Counted from the stretch's first letter, positions 1-10,829 are shown. The stretch: DNA of 64,000 nucleotides from Lethocerus indicus (GCA_019843655.1 JACDQD010000001.1:47798443-47862442); one strand, 5' to 3'. The notes: generated by a model not told the origin, from the sequence alone. Program-made: numbers and translations.

Positions 1-871
1 ATTTAATAAAATAAACTGGATAATAATTTGTTGATTTTCTATTTTCTTAACTACACGATATTTTTAAAGATTAATATGGAAAGTATGTACACATCAATAT
101 AATTTGAAAGCCTATCATATCTCCTAACATAACTAATAAATTGAAGAAGAATTGCAATAGAAACGTGTAAACAGTGGTTATTGGTAAATTAAAAGTATTA
201 TTTAATAAATGCATTTAGGTAAATGGTGCCTTGCCCGAGTACATAAAAAGTACATAAACCCATAAATGTAAATGTTCTCACCTTCTCTATGCAATAATGG
301 AATGAACAAAATTGTTTCCTGTTCACTTTATATTTGCAGTAATATGGCTATAAATGATAATTGTCACTCATTAATTGGGTTTTCATTTTAAATAACTTCC
401 TAATAAAATGGATTGCATCAATGTTGTTCAATATATACAGGTCTGCACATATGTAGCTTAATATTTTTAAATGCAAAAATGTTTTGTACTATTAAATTGT
501 TTTAAAATTCAAAATAACCAAACTATTGATGGTCTATTTCTAATTTTCAGAATACTAAAAATTTCATAGTGTAATTATATAACAAAAAGGGAAATTAAGT
601 TGTGTAACTGAAAAAAGGATCTTTTAAATACACAAATAAAACAAGTTACTATTTAATATGTAAATACTGTTATGCCTTTATTAAAATAAAAATGTTTATG
701 TACATATACACTTATTTACACTTAAAGACATTTAATTAATTATATACTTTTAAAAAAATAATTCAATACAACTAAAGTTACATTCAAAAAATGCAATAAT
801 AGAGAGCTTCATTTGAATTGATTGGACAGGTATAAGAATAACTTAAATGTTAAATTATAACAAACTACTAT
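1..871. other. AT-rich region downstream of the TTC28-like gene
   Basis: Very AT-rich sequence with no open frame and no further TPR coding on either strand. It lies downstream of the stop codon of the minus-strand TTC28-like gene, so its right part is probably 3' UTR. I looked here for further TTC28 exons, since the family protein is normally much longer, and saw none. Confidence 0.6.
677..682 (-). promoter_or_regulatory. Candidate polyadenylation signal of the TTC28-like gene
   Basis: The minus strand reads AATAAA here, about 190 nt after the stop codon at 872. AT-rich DNA contains many chance AATAAA hexamers, so this is only the first plausible signal. Confidence 0.3.
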
Positions 872-1129
872 CTAATTGTAGTGATTTGTCTGGAATTCAT
901 ATGCCATGGCACTGTGAGCATTGCCTATATTTCCATAAGCACGACCCATTCCTGCTTTATCGTTTAGAGCTTTCGCAATGTTTAGGTGTGCTTGATGTAG
1001 TTTAAGAGCAGCATCGTGCTCACCAAGGAGTTGGTAAACAATTCCCAGGTTTGAACATGCCCTGCCTTCCCCGACGCGGTCTTTCATGCTTAATGCCATT
1101 TCCAGTTGCTTTTCATGCCACCTTTTAGC
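872..1129 (-). CDS. TTC28: TTC28-like terminal exon 7 (residues 426-510 and stop)
   Basis: The acceptor is TTTGTCAACAG|GCT. It encodes AKRWHEKQLEMALSMKDRVG and one more full TPR. At GRAYGNIGNAHSAM the match to the family pattern ends and the frame closes after AYEFQTNHYN. I see no usable donor before the stop, so this is a genuine 3' end for at least one transcript. Confidence 0.8.
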   Translation of the reverse strand, partial: AKRWHEKQLEMALSMKDRVGEGRACSNLGIVYQLLGEHDAALKLHQAHLNIAKALNDKAGMGRAYGNIGNAHSAMAYEFQTNHYN

Positions 1130-1191
1130 CTGTTGACAAAACATGATATGAAAAGTCAATACATTCATCAATACATATATTTATATATAAA

Positions 1192-1241
<50 letters not shown>

Positions 1242-4200
1242 AAAAGTAGTACTAACTGTTTATTTAATTTCTTTTCATGATCCTATTTATTCAAATATCA
1301 AGACATGATTAATGAGCCCACGACCAGAACTTGAATTGTCATTATTAACTAGCTTCCAGTAAGATCATGTAATGTCGTGGGAAGAGCAGGGGTTGACCCC
1401 CTGCTGTTCTGGGATTTTTTCTGTTTGTAAACTACCCGAGCGGGACCAATTGGAAGGGTTGTTGCCCTTTCCTTCTGGGGCCCTGTCGCATATTGTCTGC
1501 TTCCTACAATATTAGTTGTGTTCTGCAACATTACACCATCTTACCGGAAGCCAGTTAGTATATGCAATTAGTATACCATCAAAACATGATTGATCATCGA
1601 TCAAATGTAAACAAATAATAAAGCAAGAATGGATTGTAACTACAATAGAAGTTTATTTACTTGATGGTAATCTCCTGCACAACGGGCCGCATGTCCTAGA
1701 CCAGCGAATGCACGAGCTTCTACCGCTTTGTCACCAATCTCTTGAGCGATACGCAGTACATTTTCGTGATACATAATTGCCTGAGCAAAATTCCGCCGGT
1801 AATGGTGCGAAGAACCCAAGTTACTGTACGCACGAGCTTCTTCGACCTAAAAGTTTGAATAAGAACGTGTTTACTTTTTGTAGCATTAAAAAATAAATAA
1901 GTAATTTCTGAGACGGCAAAACCTATATTTTTTTACGCATTACATTACCTAGGCAGATCCATAGGTGCACGCCTATATAAAAGTAAGTGAGTATACATTA
2001 TCATTTGTGTTACCTGATTGCCTAATCTCCTAGCCAACCTCAAGTGCTGTGTGTGGCAATCCACAGCACTTTCAAATTCGCCCATCGCTAAATAGACAGC
2101 ACCGACATTACCGATCTCTCTTGCTTCTTGTAAACGGTCTCCCATTTGTTTGACCAGCTGGACACACTGTTTATGCGAAGCTAAGGCATTTGGATAGTCA
2201 CCTATTGCTGCATATACATGACCTAGAATTTACAGTTAATTAAATATTAATGCAATAAGTTCGGGTTAAATTTTCTATTACGTCTACTATTTTCTAATAT
2301 GAAGTATTAAGCTGAATTTAATGGTGATTTCAAGTTTTACTCTGTCTCATTTCTTAGTGCATTAGAACATTGTCACATTAACACTAACCTTTATCCTAAG
2401 TATTCAAGATGGTCCTGTTCTATAGGTGTCACATTCAGCCATTAAAAAAGAAGGATGAAATTTGTAGATAAACTCATTTATTGTCACGAAGAAGGACTTC
2501 ATCAATTTTTCCATTACACCTACTATTTTCTAATAAGAACCAGCAAGCTGAATTTAATGATTTTAAGTTTTAACTCTCTCATTTCTTACCACATTAGAAC
2601 ACTGTTGCATTAACACTCCCCTAAACCTAAGAATTCAAGATGGTCCAGTTCTAAAGGCCCTCAAATTAACAATACTGTTTACTGAATCTTATAATTTATA
2701 ATTACCCAAACTAGTCAAAGCAGATGCCGCAGCTTGCGTATCTTTGCATTTCATAGCGAGAACAAGCTGGTAACGATGTGATGTCAGCGCTTCTCTATAG
2801 CTGCCCTTGCTAAAGTATGCAGAGCCAAGATTTCCGTGGGCCCGACATTCACCACTGGTATCGCCAAGAGACTTGGCAACAGTAAGATCTTGCTGCATGT
2901 AACTAATAGCCTTTAAAGTTACAAGACATGGGTATTAGCAACAAATGAGATGAGCATAGCGCAAATTGAAAAAAAGGACACTCCAACGTCCAACCAGAAT
3001 TCATTCCTTTTTTATCCGAAATCATCAAATATTTTTTCAAAAAATGATTCATTCGAAAATTAATTATCAATAGGTAATTTTAAAACAGCGAACCTTATCT
3101 AACGAATTCAGGGCCCAGTATGCAGACGAAAGTGCCGAGAATACAGACCCTCTCAACTTGAGGCTGCAAGTTCCAATTTTAAGTGCCGACTCCAGTACAA
3201 CAACTGCCGAAGTGTATTCTCCGGCCCCGAGAAGTTCTTGACCAACGACTGATATTATCACAAAAGCGCATGTGTCCAATTTCATTGCTTGCAACTGCTG
3301 GAAAGTTGGTTCCAAAGCTTCTGTAAAAATAAAATCCCCAACATGTACATATTTTATGTATAAAAACAATTTAAGATAAAAATGAAATGCATTATTAAAC
3401 TATAAACTGTAATTAATGCAAATATTAAAGTTGGAATTAATCAATTTTCCTTGCCTCAATAAAACAAAACAGTTTATTGAATCTTGTAAGATTATATTAG
3501 TCAAAGCTGATACAGCAGCATGTGCATAAGATAAGCATATTATAAATTTCATGTTCTCTCTCATAATTTTTTTATTATTATAAACATTAATATGCGCTTC
3601 ACTTAGGCATAAGAAAGAACTATAATGTGGCAATCAATATTTATTTCTGAACAACAAGATAATTACTGCATGGGTATTTTAAATAATGGGTTAACAAGTT
3701 TTAAAATTTCTTTTTACCTCTGAGTGGAGATTTCAGAGATGCTTCAACAAGACCGGCAAGTAGTTGAGTCGATTTCGGTTCCTGAGCTAGCCCAGAACTG
3801 AAAGCAGCCAACGCTTCTCCATGTCTTCCTAAACACTGTAGAGCCACTCCCTGCCTGTAATACACCTATAAATATGGAACACGCATTATTTCTTTAAGTT
3901 GTTTCATGTTCTGTTGCACTGTTTCTTTCTTCATATTTTTCTTGTAAGTACTAAATTATTTGAATGTTACTTTAAAAATGAGAACATTAAATGGTTTTGT
4001 TTGTTTGCCTACTTTGTGCAAAAGCAAAAATGTTTCGAGTTATAAATATTAAATGCCTTACGCAATTCCGGTTATAAACAATGAAAAATAGAGACATTTT
4101 AGAAACAGTTATATTTTTAATTATGTACTAAACAAGTATTGGTATAATACATATTTGACAGAACAAACAGAGAGATAGTGGATGTTTATATAGCAGAGAA

Positions 4201-4531
4201 TTATAAACGAGAAAGTCTTTCTTTGAATTACTTTTGGCCAAGTAGGGTTCAAGTCCCTCGCCTTAACTGCATCTTGAAGTGCTTGTGCAAACTGGCCCAT
4301 TTTCACATAAGCCGCCGAGCGATTAGAATAAAGGATATGGTTTGTCGGATCCAATTGGAGAGCATCCGTGTACAGTGTGACTGCTTTCATGTAATGACCG
4401 GCTTGGCAAGCTTGATTGGACAGCCGAACCTTTTCAACAAACAGGCTTTTGCTAGCGGGAGGTAAATGAGAAGTACCTTCTGGTTCAACCTGAATAACAA
4501 TTAAATTGCCATCATTATTGCCACTGGCCAT
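872..4531 (-). CDS. TTC28: TTC28-like tetratricopeptide repeat protein, seven exons, 510 residues
   Basis: Spliced gene of seven coding exons: 4531-4232, 3865-3718, 3320-3094, 2910-2706, 2222-2014, 1846-1661, 1129-872. Every intron is GT-AG (167-531 nt), the phases agree, and the exons sum to 1533 nt including the stop. The start has an in-frame TAA seven codons upstream and a good context (aaaATGg). The protein is almost entirely TPR: three classic 34-residue repeats near residues 32-149, then about seven ~40-residue repeats of the LGN/TTC28 type (for example GECRAHGNLGSAYFSKGSY). In vertebrates TTC28 is a very long TPR and CHAT-domain protein linked to the spindle midzone and cytokinesis; that role is known for the family, not shown here. 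This copy stops inside the repeat array, where an unrelated tail ending NHYN replaces the next repeat. It could be a short paralogue, a short isoform or a truncated gene. The family call is strong; the function of a 510-residue form is unknown. Confidence 0.88.
1194..1238. repeat. (TA)n microsatellite in intron 6
   Basis: About 45 bp of alternating TA between exons 6 and 7. The same microsatellite type recurs throughout the window. Confidence 0.95.
1340..1560 (-). repeat. Repeat family R10, copy in intron 6
   Basis: A GC-richer patch inside the AT-rich intron. On the minus strand it reads KERATTLPIGPARVVYKQKK and ends LPTTLHDLTGS-stop. It matches sequences at about 24,812, 45,941 and 49,823 that end in a similar way (LPTVLRDPIGS-stop). 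It looks like an inserted 3' fragment of an unidentified element. It is not part of the TTC28-like protein. Confidence 0.55.
1661..1846 (-). CDS. TTC28: TTC28-like exon 6 (residues 364-425)
   Basis: The acceptor is AACTTTTAG|GTC and the donor CATCAA|GTAAAT. It encodes VEEARAYSNLGSSHHYRRNF and the next repeat, ending at AGDYHQ. Exactly 62 codons, phase 0 at both ends. Confidence 0.86.
2014..2222 (-). CDS. TTC28: TTC28-like exon 5 (residues 294-363)
   Basis: The acceptor is AATTCTAG|GTC and the donor AATCAG|GTAACA. It encodes HVYAAIGDYPNALASHKQC and the next repeat (NVGAVYLAMGEFESAVDCH). Phase 0 at its end. Confidence 0.86.
2272..2668. repeat. Tandem duplication in intron 4
   Basis: The stretch 2272-2433 (…CTACTATTTTCTAATA…, …ATTCAAGATGGTCC…) is repeated with divergence at 2505-2668, an offset of about 233 bp. 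Both copies are non-coding and lie in the 483-nt intron between exons 4 and 5. Confidence 0.75.
2706..2910 (-). CDS. TTC28: TTC28-like exon 4 (residues 226-294)
   Basis: The acceptor is CTTTAAAG|GCT and the donor TTGG|GTAATT. It encodes AISYMQQDLTVAKSLGDTSG and the following LGN-type TPR, ending in phase 1. A decayed copy of its 3' end lies in intron 2 near 3468-3545. Confidence 0.86.
3094..3320 (-). CDS. TTC28: TTC28-like exon 3 (residues 150-225)
   Basis: The acceptor is TTTTTACAG|AAG and the donor GATAAG|GTTCGC. It encodes a helical linker (TFQQLQAMKLDTCAFVIISV) and the first half of the next TPR, ending at NSLDK. The donor GTTCGC is weak, but the reading frame into exon 4 is exact. Confidence 0.82.
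3468..3545 (-). pseudogene. Decayed duplicate of the exon 4 3' end in intron 2
   Basis: On the minus strand it reads AHAAVSALTNI, matching TQAAASALTSLG at the end of exon 4. The similarity runs on into the sequence that follows exon 4 in its intron (…AAGATTCA…). The exon donor (GGGTAATT) is lost in this copy. It is therefore a genomic duplication of an exon-intron junction, not a working alternative exon. Confidence 0.6.
3718..3865 (-). CDS. TTC28: TTC28-like exon 2 (residues 101-150)
   Basis: The acceptor reads TTTATAG|GTG and the donor AGAG|GTAAAA. It encodes VYYRQGVALQCLGRHGEAL, the third TPR, directly continuing WPK of exon 1. It ends in phase 1. Confidence 0.85.
4232..4531 (-). CDS. TTC28: TTC28-like exon 1 (residues 1-100)
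   Basis: Holds the start codon, a ~30-residue low-complexity leader and two N-terminal TPRs (LYSNRSAAYVKMGQF is typical). It ends LNPTWPK, and the donor reads AAA|GTAATT. Intron phase 0. Confidence 0.88.
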
Positions 4532-5034
4532 TTTCTTTGGTATGAAAATTTACACATACATCAATGCATCACTGTTTCAAAGTAACAAAAAAAATTTCAT
4601 TTTTTTTACAATAAGATGTATTTACAAACATGCAAACACTGTATACTATAAAGAAGCAGTATTTGAGTACTGCTTTCATGAATAATACTAATAATAAAAG
4701 GTTCACTCGACAATTACATTAATAAGATCGAATGAAAAAGCGTGAATCAAATATAGAAATTGATATTTTGTTACACTTACCTCCGATAGGTCCCTTTGTG
4801 ACATGTTTGTTTGAAAGTGGGCATTTTGACAATGGACAAATGCCTCATTACTCACTACATTATTGTATTAAAGTGTTTTCTACCAGGAGCACATATTCGG
4901 CTCAACAATATTTACCCAGCATAATTCATTCATCTTATCTGCTTTTACTTCAATACCCAAGTAAATAATTGTGGATCAGTGAACAATCAATTCCTAAACA
5001 ATATTGAACATCAGTCAGAATAGGACAAAGAGAT

Positions 5035-5092
<58 letters not shown>

Positions 5093-5940
5093 TCAGAGCT
5101 AAACAAAAGCTAACATACAGCAAAGCAAACAAAATATGAATAAAAATGAAATTAATGATACTCCTTGGAGTAGATACTCAAATAATTCATTGGTGTTAAA
5201 TTTACAGAATTTAATAATAAGGGAGGTTTTCACTTTAAAAACTCCAATAATATCAAATACGTATCTTCAACATACATTATTTTAAACCAAAGTTCAAAAT
5301 CACAACTCACTTTATAATATTTCCGAATTGTATTCACTACCTATTAAAAACAGTAGTTCAATACACAATTGAAATCCAATTAAATATCACGAATAAGGAA
5401 ATAACAATAGTTCGTTTTTAACCCTCCCCTCATAGTAACGGACCCAGACCTCAATCCAAAATGACGACATCTTGAAATATGCAGTCAGTATGTGTATTCC
5501 AACTGTTCCACAAAATTTTTTGGGTTTCTTATTTTGTAACAAATTTCTCTTTACTTTCGTATTATTCCAATAAAAAAAGTTTTTAAACTATTATCTTTAT
5601 TATATACCCTTATTATACTCCTCTGGATGACGGTTACGGTAAATTACATACATGTTCGATGTGGCATCATTATAGTCTACAAATTTGTCACATCGCTATC
5701 TACTCTTTTAAAATATAAAAAATATAACTTTCTAAGTTAATTTTCCTAAGCAAACTGCTTTTTAACCGGCAACCTATTCAATATATGAATTCAATATATG
5801 AAAATATTTAGAATGATAAATTTTTTTTTTAGTGAACTCATTATTTTAGAAGAATTATAAAATTGAATAACGGACAATCATTTGAAATAAATAACAGCAA
5901 ATTTTAACAATTTTTAACATATTTTTTTAATATTTTTAAC
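4532..5940. other. AT-rich 5' flank of the TTC28-like gene
   Basis: Holds an in-frame stop at 4550-4552 just upstream of the start codon and a (TA)n array at about 5036-5089. No open frame of note. The TTC28-like promoter should lie here or near 6 kb, but I cannot place a start site. Confidence 0.5.
5036..5089. repeat. (TA)n microsatellite
   Basis: About 54 bp of pure TA in the 5' flank of the TTC28-like gene. Confidence 0.95.
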
Positions 5941-6479
5941 AAACATTTAGAGAAATTCATAAAACTAGCAGTTATCAAAAGTGGCAACACTGTTTGGGCA
6001 GCTTTCGTATTGTAAAAACGAGGTCATTTCTAGCTCGATTGGACTTTGTTTCTCCATTTTTCGTCTAATCGGCATAAATCTTCTCTTCAGTTTAATCGGT
6101 AAGGATTATAATAGAAAATATCATAAAATGTTCTATCTCTTGAAAAACCAGTGGCGAAAGCCTACCGAATCGAAAGGAGCCTTCGGCCTACTGAGAGATG
6201 AACGTTCGAAAGTCGTGAAGAGAGTCCCTGGGAAATCAATTTGGGAAAGCTTAGATTTCCCACAGAGAGATGGGGTATACGGGTCATTCCTCGCTCCAGC
6301 GTTAGCGAACATATCCCCCAAACGGCCACCGCACGTGATATTCACCTGTTTTTTTACCTTCAAATGTTAAACACCCTTAATACACGAATATCAACGGACA
6401 TCAACTTTTATTCAACCGGAATTTTATTTTTATCCTGCGGTTGCATAAAAATTGGATTGCCGAGAACTCTTTTTTGAAC

Positions 6480-6581
6480 GGTCTTTCCGTGCGAGATTTT
6501 TTCTCTGTCGAGTTTAACCGCATCCGGAGCGCCGGGTTCAGCCCCATTCAGGTGTCCTCAGCGAGTCAACAATTATCGACG
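6480..6581 (+). other. Possible non-coding first exon with splice donor
   Basis: A CpG-rich stretch ends in ATCGACG|GTAAGTGATT, a near-perfect splice donor with GT at 6582. It lies where AT-rich DNA gives way to CpG-richer DNA and points away from the TTC28-like gene, so it could be the 5' end of a divergent gene with a large first intron. No downstream exon was found. Speculative. Confidence 0.25.
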
Positions 6582-6639
6582 GTAAGTGATTCGTATTTAG
6601 GGCCGTAGCGATCGACGAATGGATTTATCCGGTTTCCAT

Positions 6640-7480
6640 TTTTTTTATTCATTGGTATCAGTCGTTCGGAAAAAACTGTTTTCGGTTGCGCGAGCCCCTT
6701 GGCTGCCCAAAGAGAAAGCGAATAAGCCTGAGAAATTCTGTGGCGACGGTAGCGTGTACAGCGCCGCCCAGATTTTAAAATTAATAATTATAATATTATA
6801 ATTATGTATAATGAAAATGTTTGATTAATTTAGTATACCGATTATATATACCAAATACCACGCGTGAACGCGTGTCTATAGATATTGAGGATCAGTCGGA
6901 AATTTTCATGGGGCATTATTTTACGCCGATTGAGATAACTTTAAATAAAAGATATCGCCATTTTAGATAGTTAATACATAATCGCACCATCTATTGTCGG
7001 ACAGTCGTCTTCCGGATTGAGGTTCGGTGCCGGGAGATAAAATGGAAGGTTCTAACTGATCACTAAGATAACTTGACACAATATTAATCTTAGCTCGAAA
7101 TATAATTTTTATTTAACATATAGTATTTGATTACAGAGTTTATTGCCGAATAGACGGGCGCTTACAACAGAGGCTTATTGGTAACCCGCTCCGGCAATAA
7201 AGATAAGTACAATAAAAAGCCAATAATAATAAGAGACAAAAATAACATCGCAATCAATCGTCATTGAAAAGGTATTCTGAAAATTTCTCTAGTAGATCAG
7301 AATTATCGTTAAAAATGGTACGGTGGTTGTAATAATGAGAAACACACATTTATGCACGTTTATTTTCAAATACAGTTTTACAAAGAAACTAGACAATTCT
7401 ACAAACGGTATTATTAACATCGGTAACTACAAGTATTACATCTTATATTTCTGCGTGGTGAGGCGTCATTAAGAAACCGC
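6640..7480. other. Unannotated stretch
   Basis: Nothing recognisable: no long open frame, no repeat family shared with the rest of the window that I could see. Confidence 0.4.
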
Positions 7481-7484
7481 GGAG

Positions 7485-7536
7485 AAAGATAGAGAGATAG
7501 TGAGAGATAGAGATAGAGAGAGAGAGAGAGAGAGAG
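7485..7536. repeat. (GA)n-rich microsatellite
   Basis: GATA/GAGA-rich tract; a second GA tract lies at about 7833-7863. Open frames of SLSL type across them are artefacts. Confidence 0.85.
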
Positions 7537-7562
7537 GGTGATGTTTTGGAACGAAGTGAACT

Positions 7563-7618
7563 TTGGCACCGAGAGAATCACGATTACCGTCAGTATCTGT
7601 GAATTCATTCAGTGCCAA
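7563..7618. repeat. Small foldback element with GGCAC/GTGCC ends
   Basis: The termini TTGGCAC and GTGCCAA are reverse complements, and inside them GAATCAC faces GTGAATTC. The right end (GTGAATTCATTCAGTGCCA) is nearly the same as that of the hairpin at 14,194-14,251. Confidence 0.5.
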
Positions 7619-7639
7619 GACTCACAATGTGTCCCAGAT

Positions 7640-9190
7640 GTGTCCCTTTTGTCGGCGCGCGTTTTCCATTTCTTCCGTCTTCGCTCTTCGTCCCCCGGTG
7701 GGATGGGACGGTGGTCGAAAAACAGGTCGGAGAGAATCAAATCTCGAAGCTGCAATTGAAGTCTCAAGGTATAGAAAATCGCATACTTACCGTCGGATTC
7801 CAGGCTGTGGGGGTCATAAAGCGCTAAAGAACTAGAGAGAGAGAGAGAGAGAGAGAGCGAGAGCCGTTTCCAACGCAAAAAGGTAAAAAAGTCACTTTCT
7901 ACGGAGAAAAATAGTTTGCTCGAAAGTGATAACGGTTAGATTCACGTCGCTGAAACGAGTCGTAAAATATAAATATGATATCAAACAGCACTCGCGTTGC
8001 TGAGAAGGAAAAAAGAGAGGAAATTATTTCAAGAGGCCTAATGATGGAGGGGGCTTTGAAAAAAGCTGACGTCGCGACAATTTTTAATAGCGCCGGGCTA
8101 TGGGGGCACCGCTATATAGAGACGGGAAGAGATAACAGCAATTGTTCGCGGAGAAACTGGGACGCTTACCAAACCGGGCGAGGTACAAACGGCGAATGAG
8201 AAACCGTAACCGTTACGGAAATGGCCAGGGGGGAGGGGAACACACTTTTTGGCCTACCCGGCGTAAAACTAGTCCTTTTTTGAACGCCCGAAATTGCCCG
8301 CGAACTTTATTAAATGAATATACGTAACCATATAACGTTTTACGAAACTACATTTTAGGCAATAAAACACAAAAAAAAAATAAAATCTATTCGAGAATCA
8401 CGAATCTACAAAGAGTAATATTATTTAATCCGATCAAACCCGGGACGTAGGTAACAAAATTTAAAATACAACACGAAAGTTTTATTTAGTCGTTAAATAT
8501 CCAACCGGAAATCTAAAGTAAAAAATACATTTCCGGTCCGATAGCGATATTAATTTATTTATTATAACCTACCCTTTATTCTACCGATTGTTTACCTTTT
8601 TTCACAGTGCGTTAATTAAACCGAAAATATAAAAAATAAAAGTCGTTTAATATATATCGTTAATAATAATAAAAAGCTATTAGTTACGCTAACAATTATT
8701 TACAGCTTTCTCCGTTATTTCTCTGTTCGTGTTAAAATTTAATGTAAATTGTGATCACGCGTTATTCTGTCTTAAGGCCGGTTTACGACCCTTCTCGCTC
8801 CCGTCGACTGCGATCCAATTATTTATTTTCGTTCGGTTTACAACATTAACGGAAATTGTTGTACTGTTAGTCGGTCGGTTCCATTTTCCGACTCCACCCG
8901 TCACTTAAGTTTCATGTTTTCAAAAATCTCCGGCAGCGTCATGCGGGTAATAGAACCGAGTTGAAAGAGGCGAGTCGAAACGGAAATTGGACAATTTCCT
9001 AATTTTGTATGGTGCGCGACGGTGGTAATAAAAATAACCGAAGAAAAGCCGGTATAGTAAATATCCATAAAGTATATAACGGTTTTACAGATAATTAGCA
9101 ATTCTTTAAAAAAACATTATATTATCGTATGGTTTAAACGCGGCAGCGACAAGGTCTCAGTCCGGGTCTCAGAGGTTTTCGGGTATACAA
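7640..9190. other. Unannotated stretch
   Basis: Contains a GA tract near 7833-7863 and otherwise nothing I can assign. GC and CpG are higher than in the gene region to the left. Confidence 0.4.
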
Positions 9191-9193
9191 GGC

Positions 9194-9226
9194 TCTATTG
9201 AAGATGGCGAGAAGCCCTGATGGGGC
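9194..9226 (+). ncRNA. Degenerate hammerhead-like motif
   Basis: Reads CTATTGAAGATGGCGAGAAGCC then diverges (CTGATGGG). The CTGAAGA and GGC/GCC elements are recognisable; the GAAAC box is lost. A decayed member of the hammerhead-like family. Confidence 0.25.
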
Positions 9227-9566
9227 TTCAGAAAAAATCCAGAAGCTAGGCCGAAAACTGTAATTTGGTCCTGGGAAGTATTACCGGCAACACCGCGCTA
9301 CCTTCTCATGCTTCACTTCGAGCGTGGATCAGAGTTTCTACCCTCCGCAGGCAGGAAAATTAGACGCATTCCAAGCGCCCGATTCGATTTTTCGAACAAA
9401 TACTAGGCTAGGAATATACGAGGGGGCCGACCGAGTAAAAAGGTATCGTGCTAGGTTTATATGCTTGAGATTTCACTTGAGTGTACACTTGTGTGGATTT
9501 TACGGGCGAATAATTAGAAATTAGAATTTATTATTAGGCAGTAAAACGGTAGAGATTTTTTTTTAA

Positions 9567-9662
9567 CCCTTTGTACTCGTATGTCGCCATATAGGCGACA
9601 CAGTATGTTTTACCGTTGCGCTCGTATGTCACCGTATAAGCGACATAATACATTTTACCATA
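9567..9662. repeat. Two ~48-bp subterminal repeats with hairpins
   Basis: Two diverged direct repeats of …ACTCGTATGTCGCC-ATATA-GGCGAC…; the first contains a perfect GTCGCC/GGCGAC hairpin. They sit just inside the left end of the piggyBac-like remnant, where transposase-binding subterminal repeats are often found. Confidence 0.55.
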
Positions 9663-10141
9663 AAGGTAAAATACAATAATATTATATAATATGCGTTTAT
9701 CTTTTGCTTTTTGTCTGCTGAGGAGATATTTACATGAAATAAAGAAAATAAATATATAAAATGAGTTTCTCGTCTGTGTTTATCTTATATTTTTTTCAAA
9801 TAAATTTCACATTCATTATCTTTTTTACATGTCGATTTTTTACATTATTTTTTCATTTTTTTATAATTCTTAAAAATGAAAGTTGTTCTAATACATACAG
9901 TACAGATTTTTACTTTCCCTGGCCAACCTCAATAGCCTGATTTCTAAATCAAAAAAATAAAATAAAAAATTCGTATCTTTTTTTTTTAGTAAATATATAT
10001 GTTGTTATGAAATATGTTACTATAAAAAAATTTTTGTTTTGATAGAATGTGAAAAAAAAATCCGAGTTGATAGATAACTTACTTAAATATTAATACGAGT
10101 ACAGTGTAATACAAGCGCCATTATTATACGAGTGCAAACGG
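9567..10141. mobile_element. piggyBac-like non-autonomous remnant
   Basis: The left end follows TTAA (9563-9566) and starts CCCTTTGTACTCGTATGTCGCC. The right end, read as reverse complement, is CCGTTTGCACTCGTATAATA, so the termini match with some decay. TTAA target sites and CCC..TTG ends are typical of piggyBac-like elements. The right TTAA is not preserved. There is no transposase; the interior is AT-rich. Confidence 0.5.
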
Positions 10142-10410
10142 TACGGTCTGACGAGCACTCGTGAGCACATGCAGTGCCCGATCCTAATTCCCGGTATCTG
10201 CCGGTGTAATTAAGGCGCGGTGAACAACGGAGCTTCCGTGGCCGACGAAAATTCCAGTTGTTTCAATTTCAGAAATTCCGAGTCGAAAATCGAAAACGGA
10301 CCGTAGAGCCTTAGTAAACTGAGGACCGAAACAGAATACTCGTTTTAGGTGTAATGAAGATGTTGACGAGGAGGTATAAGTCGGCCATTTTCTCTTTTTA
10401 GTCGCCTTCT

Positions 10411-10827
10411 TTTTCCCGAAGAATATTAACGTATTGGTCGGAAAATTACCGGAAAAAACGTAGGAGAACGGATATTTCCGGCGCCAGTTTTTGCCCGAAG
10501 TCGGGTATTTTATAAGGCTACGTTCCCTTGGGAAGCCCGGATCGGATACGGTTAAATGGACGGATGAATAGGTTCAAAATCTAGATCGGATAGTGGAGCT
10601 CGAACCGGAGTGGAATAAAATTTTAGGTGAAACGAAAAATGTAACGTGGAGGAATTAGTTGGGCATTTTTTCGCGAAGAATATTCACGGATGTAATATCG
10701 CATTAGTCGGAAAATTATCGGACGTTTCGAACGCAAGGTTTTTGTCCGGTATTTTATAAGGCGACATTCCCTCGAGGTGGGGAGAAGCCCGGGTCGGATA
10801 CGGTTAAATGGACGGATGAATCGGTTC
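10411..10827. repeat. Tandem duplication, ~255-bp period
   Basis: Copy A (10,411-10,575) and copy B (10,666-10,827) share CGAAGAATATT, TCGGAAAATTA, TATTTTATAAGGC and, best kept, CGGATACGGTTAAATGGAC GGATGAAT. No coding signal that I recognise. Confidence 0.7.
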
Positions 10828-10829
10828 GA

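Noticed and set aside
3400..3633. 77-codon frame as an extra TTC28-like exon
   Set aside because: It includes intron-derived sequence and has lost the exon 4 donor; treated as an exon relic.
7414..7878. SLSLSL-type open frames
   Set aside because: Translations of (GA)n/(CT)n tracts; no other coding sign.
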